Below, in pieces: positions 4,631-9,149 of a stretch of DNA of 9,149 bases. Positions within the stretch are counted from its first letter, which is position 1. Every line of letters starts with the position of its first letter. The notes under the pieces were generated by a model. The model had not been told where the DNA came from, made no database searches, and saw only the letters and a list, made by a program, of their open reading frames with translations. The position numbers were made by a program, and so were the translations under genes. Origin of the DNA: Flavobacteriaceae bacterium (GTDB lineage: Bacteria > Bacteroidota > Bacteroidia > Flavobacteriales > Flavobacteriaceae). The stretch covers positions 1-9,149 of the forward strand of contig CANEXR010000099.1 in NCBI GenBank assembly GCA_947443815.1, given 5' to 3'.

Positions 4631-7078
4631 ATGAAAGTATTAAAATTTGGCGGAACTTCGGTTGCCAATGCAGAAAACATAAAACTCGTTTTAGATATCA
4701 TTATCAATAAAGCAAAAGAAGAAAAATTAGTTGTAGTTGTTTCAGCTCTTAGTAAAGTAACTGATTTATTGCAATTAGCCTCAGTAAAAGCAGCATCTAA
4801 TGATGAAAGTTTTAAAGATATTGTTGCAGAAATTGAAAAAAAACACCTAGATACTTTAAAAGAACTTATTCCTGTAAGTGAGCAAAGTGGTTTATTGAGT
4901 CATTTAAAAAGAATTGTAAACCATTTAGAAACCCTTTTGGATGGTTGCTTTCTTTTAGGAGAATTATCGCCTAGAACATCTGATACCATTTTGAGTTTTG
5001 GTGAATTACTCTCCTCTTATATCATTGCTGAAGCTTTAAAACAAAAATTAAAAAACAGCAGTTATGCCGATAGCCGTGAATTGATTAAAACAAACAATCA
5101 TTTTGGAAAAGCGGCCGTAAATTTTGATAAAACGAACCTTTTAATTGCTGATTTTTTTGCTTCTAATGAAAATCAAGTCGTTATTATGCCCGGTTTTATT
5201 GCCTCATCAGTCGATGGTATCAATACAACTTTAGGTCGTGGAGGCTCTGATTATACAGCTGCAATACTAGCCGGTGCCTTAAATACATCTGATTTAGAAA
5301 TTTGGACGGATGTAAATGGAATGTTTACTGCCAATCCAAAAATTGTAAAACAAGCACAGCCAATTGCTAGTATTTCATATCAGGAAGCAATGGAATTATC
5401 TCATTTTGGTGCCAAAGTGCTATATCCTCCAACCATACAACCTGTACTGAGAAAAAACATTCCAATTTTAATCAAAAATACTTTTGAACCAGAAGCGGAA
5501 GGAACCTATATTTCTAATAAAATTACCTCTAATACCAATCCTGTAAAAGGGATAAGTCATATCGATAACATATCGTTAGTTACTCTTGAAGGCCCAGGAA
5601 TGATAGGTGTTTCAGGTTCATCGAAAAGGCTTTTTGAGGTTTTATCACAAGAAAGTATCAATGTTATCTTTATTACCCAAGCTTCTTCTGAACACTCTAT
5701 TTGTATTGGTATTCAAAATGTCGATGCAGAAACAGCTGAAAGCGCTATCAATAAAGCTTTTGAAATTGAAATTGCACAAAACAAAATAGAACCTTGTATT
5801 GTAGAAAAAAACCTGTGCATCATTGCTTTGGTTGGTGAAAACATGAAAAACCATCAAGGATTAAGCGGAAGAATGTTTAGCACTTTAGGAAAAAATAATG
5901 TGAACATACGCGCAATTGCACAAGGTGCTTCAGAAAGAAATATTTCGGCAGTAATTAATGAAAGAGATGTCAAAAAAGCATTGAATACACTTCATGAAAA
6001 CTTTTTTGAAGAAAACACTAAACAATTGAACTTATTTGTAATGGGTGTTGGTAATGTAGGTGAGAAATTCATCGGGCAAATTTACCAACAAAGAAAATTT
6101 CTTAAAGAAAATTTAAAAATTAATGTTAGAGTAATTGCACTGTCCAATTCCAGAAAAATGCATTTTGATGAAGACGGAATTCCTTTAAAAGATTGGCAAT
6201 CACTTATCGAGAATGGTGTTCCTGCAGATAAAGAAATTTTTATTTCAAATGTAAAAGCACTGAATTTACGAAATAGCATTTTTGTTGATATTACGGCAAA
6301 CGAAAGTGTCTCGAATAGCTATGAAAATTATTTAAAACAAAATGTTGCCGTAGTAACTTGTAATAAAATTGCTTGCTCATCGGCCTACGACAACTATAAA
6401 AAATTAAAAAATCTATCGCGTCAATTTCACGCCCCTTTCCTATTTGAAACCAATGTGGGAGCTGGATTACCTATTATTGATACCGTAAAAAATCTGATCG
6501 CTTCTGGTGATAAAGTGAATAAAATTCAAGCCGTTTTATCTGGAAGTTTAAACTTTATTTTTAATAATTTTGATGAAAATAATTCTTTTCATGATGTGGT
6601 AAAAGAAGCTGGCGTACAAGGATTTACAGAACCTGACCCTAAGATTGACTTAAGCGGTATTGATGTGGCCCGAAAAATATTGATTTTGATTCGCGAAAGT
6701 GGATATAAAATGGATATTGAAGCTATTGCAAATGAATCTTTTTTACCCGCTGAATGTTTAGAAACTACTTCAAATGAAGCCTTTTTTGAATCTTTAAACA
6801 AACATGCGGCACATTTTAATGCAATCTATCAAGAAGCTTTAAGCAAAGATTCAAGGTTAAAATATGTAGCGCAATTCGAAAACGGAAAAGCAAGCGTGGG
6901 CTTACAATTTATTCCAAAAGACCATCCTTTTTATAATTTAGAAGGAAAAGACAATATTGTTTTATTTTATACAGATCGTTACGTGGACCAACCTTTATTA
7001 ATAAAAGGTGCTGGTGCTGGTGCTGCAGTTACCGCCTCTGGAATCTTTGCAGATGTAATTAGAATTGGGAATGTTTAA
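4631..7078 (+). CDS. thrA: Bifunctional aspartokinase / homoserine dehydrogenase
   Basis: An 815-residue cytosolic fusion enzyme, close to the 820 of E. coli ThrA. It catalyses the first step (aspartate to aspartyl phosphate) and third step (aspartate semialdehyde to homoserine) of threonine synthesis. The aspartokinase domain opens with KFGGTSV (residues 5-11) and carries TTLGRGGSDYTA (199-210). Two ACT-type regulatory segments follow at about 315-390 and 396-460, the latter with LSGRMFSTLGKNNVNIRAIAQG; in homologues they mediate threonine feedback inhibition. The dehydrogenase domain starts near 467 with the nucleotide-binding GVGNVG (472-477). It has LSGSLNFIF (636-644) and EPDPKIDLSGIDVARK (667-682), in which Glu667, Asp678 and Lys682 align with catalytic residues known from yeast homoserine dehydrogenase. 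The ATG is fixed by the conserved MKVLKFGG start and an in-frame TAA at 4607. It is first in thrABC, behind the threonine attenuator, so control by both attenuation and allostery is expected. Confidence 0.97.
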   Translation: MKVLKFGGTSVANAENIKLVLDIIINKAKEEKLVVVVSALSKVTDLLQLASVKAASNDESFKDIVAEIEKKHLDTLKELIPVSEQSGLLSHLKRIVNHLETLLDGCFLLGELSPRTSDTILSFGELLSSYIIAEALKQKLKNSSYADSRELIKTNNHFGKAAVNFDKTNLLIADFFASNENQVVIMPGFIASSVDGINTTLGRGGSDYTAAILAGALNTSDLEIWTDVNGMFTANPKIVKQAQPIASISYQEAMELSHFGAKVLYPPTIQPVLRKNIPILIKNTFEPEAEGTYISNKITSNTNPVKGISHIDNISLVTLEGPGMIGVSGSSKRLFEVLSQESINVIFITQASSEHSICIGIQNVDAETAESAINKAFEIEIAQNKIEPCIVEKNLCIIALVGENMKNHQGLSGRMFSTLGKNNVNIRAIAQGASERNISAVINERDVKKALNTLHENFFEENTKQLNLFVMGVGNVGEKFIGQIYQQRKFLKENLKINVRVIALSNSRKMHFDEDGIPLKDWQSLIENGVPADKEIFISNVKALNLRNSIFVDITANESVSNSYENYLKQNVAVVTCNKIACSSAYDNYKKLKNLSRQFHAPFLFETNVGAGLPIIDTVKNLIASGDKVNKIQAVLSGSLNFIFNNFDENNSFHDVVKEAGVQGFTEPDPKIDLSGIDVARKILILIRESGYKMDIEAIANESFLPAECLETTSNEAFFESLNKHAAHFNAIYQEALSKDSRLKYVAQFENGKASVGLQFIPKDHPFYNLEGKDNIVLFYTDRYVDQPLLIKGAGAGAAVTASGIFADVIRIGNV

Positions 7079-7083
7079 AAATT

Positions 7084-7152
7084 AGTTTCAAGTTTGAAGT
7101 TAAATCGTTGTTGAAAAACACTTTTTTTAAACCTGAAACTTGAAACCTGAAA
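7084..7152 (+). repeat. Heptad-based imperfect inverted repeat in the thrA-thrB gap
   Basis: The 83-bp gap holds GTTTCAAGTTT (7085-7095) and its exact complement AAACTTGAAAC (7136-7146). Mismatched pairing continues inward for about six more bases. The right arm is a tandem of 7-bp units, AAACCTG AAACTTG AAACCTG, followed by AAA (7129-7152). The left arm has related units, TTTCAAG TTTGAAG. The transcript can fold into a long stem with a loop containing a U7 run (7122-7128). It may be a dispersed intergenic repeat, an mRNA-processing or stability element, or a partial terminator within the operon. Confidence 0.6.
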
Positions 7153-7161
7153 TAAAAAATT

Positions 7162-8085
7162 ATGAATGAAATAAAAATATTTTGCCCTGCCACAATCGCT
7201 AATCTATCCTGTGGATTTGATGTTCTTGGACTCTGCTTAGAGACAGCGGGTGACGAAATGATTATTAAAAAATCAGCTGTAAAAGGGATTCGCATTACTA
7301 AAATTGTTGGCGCAGACCTGCCATTAGAAACCGAAAAAAATGTAGCTGGTGTTGCCGCTTTGGCAATGTTAGAGGCTTTTGAGACAGATTTTGGATTCGA
7401 AATCGAAATCTACAAACACATCAAGGCTGGTAGTGGAATAGGAAGTAGCGCAGCCAGTTCCGCAGGTGCCGTTTTTGGTATTAATGAATTACTCGGGCGA
7501 CCATTTACCCGAAAAGAATTAGTGTTATTTGCTATGCAAGGCGAAAAATTAGCCAGTGGAAACGCACATGCCGATAATGTAGCTCCAGCCCTTTTGGGTG
7601 GTTTTACCTTGGTAAGAAGTTCAAATCCTTTGGATATTATCAAAATAAAAAGCCCATCAGAATTATATGCAACAGTAGTTCATCCACAAATTGAGTTAAA
7701 AACTTCGGATGCACGTTCTGTATTAAAACAAACCGTTTCCTTAAAAAGTGCCATTACTCAATGGGGAAATGTGGGTGCATTAGTAGCTGGATTGTACACA
7801 CAAGATTACGAATTAATTGGACGCTCCTTGCATGACGAAATCGTTGAACCTTTACGAAGTGTATTGATCCCTGGATTTGATTTAATTAAAAAAACAGCTT
7901 ACGAAAATGGTGCTTTAGGTTCCGGAATATCCGGTTCAGGTCCTTCAATTTTTGCTTTAAGTAAAGGAAAAGCAACAGCCGAAAAAATTGCAAAAGCCAT
8001 GAGTATCGTTTATGACGAAATGAATTTGCCCTACGAAATTCACGTTTCTAAAGTAAATGATGAAGGAATGAAAATAATTAGTTAA
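7162..8085 (+). CDS. thrB: Homoserine kinase (GHMP kinase family)
   Basis: A 307-residue cytosolic enzyme (E. coli ThrB is 310) that phosphorylates homoserine to O-phosphohomoserine with ATP. The three GHMP-kinase motifs are present. Motif 1 is in CPATIANLSCGFDVLGLCL (residues 8-26). The ATP-binding motif 2 is KAGSGIGSSAASSAGAV (88-104). Motif 3 is ALGSGISGSGPSIFAL (251-266). The ThrB-typical segment HADNVAPALLGGFTL (136-150) separates it from mevalonate and other GHMP kinases. The ATG at 7162 sits just ahead of motif 1 as expected, after an A-rich stretch without a Shine-Dalgarno sequence. It follows thrA by 83 bp carrying an inverted repeat and precedes thrC by 40 bp, consistent with a thrABC operon. 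Confidence 0.96.
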   Translation: MNEIKIFCPATIANLSCGFDVLGLCLETAGDEMIIKKSAVKGIRITKIVGADLPLETEKNVAGVAALAMLEAFETDFGFEIEIYKHIKAGSGIGSSAASSAGAVFGINELLGRPFTRKELVLFAMQGEKLASGNAHADNVAPALLGGFTLVRSSNPLDIIKIKSPSELYATVVHPQIELKTSDARSVLKQTVSLKSAITQWGNVGALVAGLYTQDYELIGRSLHDEIVEPLRSVLIPGFDLIKKTAYENGALGSGISGSGPSIFALSKGKATAEKIAKAMSIVYDEMNLPYEIHVSKVNDEGMKIIS

Positions 8086-8125
8086 TACATAATGAAAATG
8101 CTTAGTGCCTTTTAATGACATAAAA

Positions 8126-9149
8126 ATGAAATATTACAGTTTAAACCATAATGCACCCAAAGTTTCTTTTCAAGAAGCGGTAATACAAGGATTAGCAACC
8201 GATAAAGGATTGTATTTTCCTGAGACAATAACTCCATTAGACCCCACTTTTTTTGAAAATATCGAAAAGCTAAGCAACTCAGAAATAGCCTATGAAGCTA
8301 TCAAACAATTTGTAGGTGATGAAATACCCGCTGCAACTTTAAAACAAATCATTACCGAGACTTTGTGTTTTGATTTTCCAGTGGTCGAAGTAGAAAAAGG
8401 GATTTATTCTCTTGAATTATTTCATGGTCCAACTATGGCTTTCAAGGATGTAGGCGCACGTTTCATGTCGCGTTGTTTAGGGTATTTTAATAAAGATAAA
8501 AAAGACAATAAAAACACCGTACTTGTTGCTACTTCGGGCGATACCGGTGGCGCAGTTGCTAGTGGTTTCCTAGGCGTAACTGGTGTTGAAGTGGTTATTT
8601 TATACCCTTCTGGAAAAGTGAGCGATATTCAAGAGCGTCAGTTGACTACTTTGGGACAAAATATTAGTGCATTAGAAGTTGATGGTGTTTTTGATGATTG
8701 TCAAGATATGGTAAAGAAGGCTTTTCTTGATGACAGTTTAAAACATAAAAATCTTACTTCTGCAAATTCTATTAATATTGCCCGCTGGTTACCACAAATG
8801 TTTTATTTCTTTTTTGCTTACAAAGCATTAAAAAAACAAAATAAACCATTAGTTTTTTCTTGTCCAAGTGGAAATTTTGGCAATATTTGCGCAGGAATTA
8901 TTGCTAAAAAAATGGGATTACCAATTGAACATTTTGTAGCTGCTACAAATGTAAATGACACTGTTCCTAGATTTTTAGAAAATGGTATTTACAATCCAAA
9001 ACCTTCAATAGCAACTATTTCGAACGCAATGGATGTAGGAAACCCAAGTAATTTTATACGAATTCAGGAAATGTATCAAAATGATTTGGAACAATTCAAA
9101 AAAGATTTTTCTTCTTTCACTTTCTCTGATGAGGCAACCATTTTGGCAA
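8126..9149 (+). CDS. thrC: Threonine synthase, N-terminal part (3' end outside window)
   Basis: Starts at ATG 8126 (MKYYSLNHNAPKVSFQEAV) and stays open to the window edge, giving 341 residues; E. coli ThrC has 428, so roughly the last fifth is missing. The PLP-dependent enzyme converts O-phosphohomoserine to threonine and phosphate. The Schiff-base lysine is Lys107 in HGPTMAFKDVGARF, the same number as in E. coli ThrC. Other family motifs are SGDTGGAVASGF (from residue 137), SANSINIARWLPQ (from 212) and the PLP-phosphate-binding loop SGNFGN (248-253). It has the N-terminal segment typical of the bacterial/fungal ThrC class rather than the shorter thermophile/plant type. Third gene of thrABC, 40 bp after thrB. 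No terminator or new promoter is seen in that gap. Confidence 0.96.
   Translation, partial: MKYYSLNHNAPKVSFQEAVIQGLATDKGLYFPETITPLDPTFFENIEKLSNSEIAYEAIKQFVGDEIPAATLKQIITETLCFDFPVVEVEKGIYSLELFHGPTMAFKDVGARFMSRCLGYFNKDKKDNKNTVLVATSGDTGGAVASGFLGVTGVEVVILYPSGKVSDIQERQLTTLGQNISALEVDGVFDDCQDMVKKAFLDDSLKHKNLTSANSINIARWLPQMFYFFFAYKALKKQNKPLVFSCPSGNFGNICAGIIAKKMGLPIEHFVAATNVNDTVPRFLENGIYNPKPSIATISNAMDVGNPSNFIRIQEMYQNDLEQFKKDFSSFTFSDEATILA

Noticed and set aside
5645..5857. Open frames antisense to thrA (5645-5857, 6082-6279, 6589-6801) and an overlapping + strand frame at 5607-5789
   Set aside because: They lie wholly inside the well-supported thrA coding sequence in other frames, match no family I recognise and have no start context of their own.
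7059..7295. Minus-strand 78-codon frame across the thrA-thrB gap
   Set aside because: It overlaps the thrB start antisense, and its middle part (FRFQVSGL) is simply a translation of the heptad repeat.
7410..7643. Minus-strand frame inside thrB
   Set aside because: Shadow of the GHMP kinase coding sequence with no independent support.
8092..8117. Seven-codon ORF (ATG 8092 to TAA 8113-8115) between thrB and thrC
   Set aside because: Too short to support and lacking any codon bias or run; a 40-bp gap with a chance ATG is the simpler reading.

Overview
The window looks like chromosomal DNA from a low-GC member of the Flavobacteriia (Bacteroidetes), most probably Flavobacterium or a close relative. 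The evidence is the AT-rich coding style, A-rich start regions without Shine-Dalgarno sequences, a Bacteroidetes-type promoter (TTG, 17 bp, TANNTTTG) before the thr operon, and the gene set itself. No phage, transposon, CRISPR array, tRNA or rRNA is visible.

Layout. The left edge (1-269, +) is the C-terminal end of a pirin-family protein. It meets a convergent minus-strand block across a 24-bp perfect stem-loop terminator (301-352). The minus-strand block, in transcription order, is hutH (histidine ammonia-lyase, 3925-2423), a DUF47/PhoU-like accessory gene (2362-1718) and a PiT-family phosphate transporter (1689-361). The last two form a typical phosphate-uptake pair. A 705-bp AT-rich divergent region (3926-4630) separates hutH from the thr operon. 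On the plus strand follow thrA (bifunctional aspartokinase/homoserine dehydrogenase, 4631-7078), thrB (homoserine kinase, 7162-8085) and thrC (threonine synthase, 8126 to beyond the window). Together they carry aspartate phosphorylation, homoserine formation, homoserine phosphorylation and conversion to threonine. The aspartate-semialdehyde dehydrogenase step is not encoded here.

The most interesting part is the thr leader region (4318-4510). A Bacteroidetes promoter lies directly before an unlisted 31-codon ORF (4355-4450). That ORF holds nine Thr codons, six of them consecutive (residues 25-30) and one codon from the C-terminus. Behind it lie a protector hairpin centred on the stop codon (4441-4455), a possible antiterminator (4449-4460 with 4482-4492) and a 10-bp terminator hairpin followed by a T-run (4482-4509). 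This is the geometry of classical ribosome-stalling attenuation, sensing threonine only. The leader start codon lies only 9 nt past the promoter's -7 element, so the leader mRNA is probably leaderless or nearly so.

Other items are a heptad-based inverted repeat between thrA and thrB, a 19-codon mini-ORF in frame with and just before thrA, and weaker promoter candidates for hutH and the DUF47-pit pair. All functional calls come from recognising motifs by eye; no database or folding program was run.
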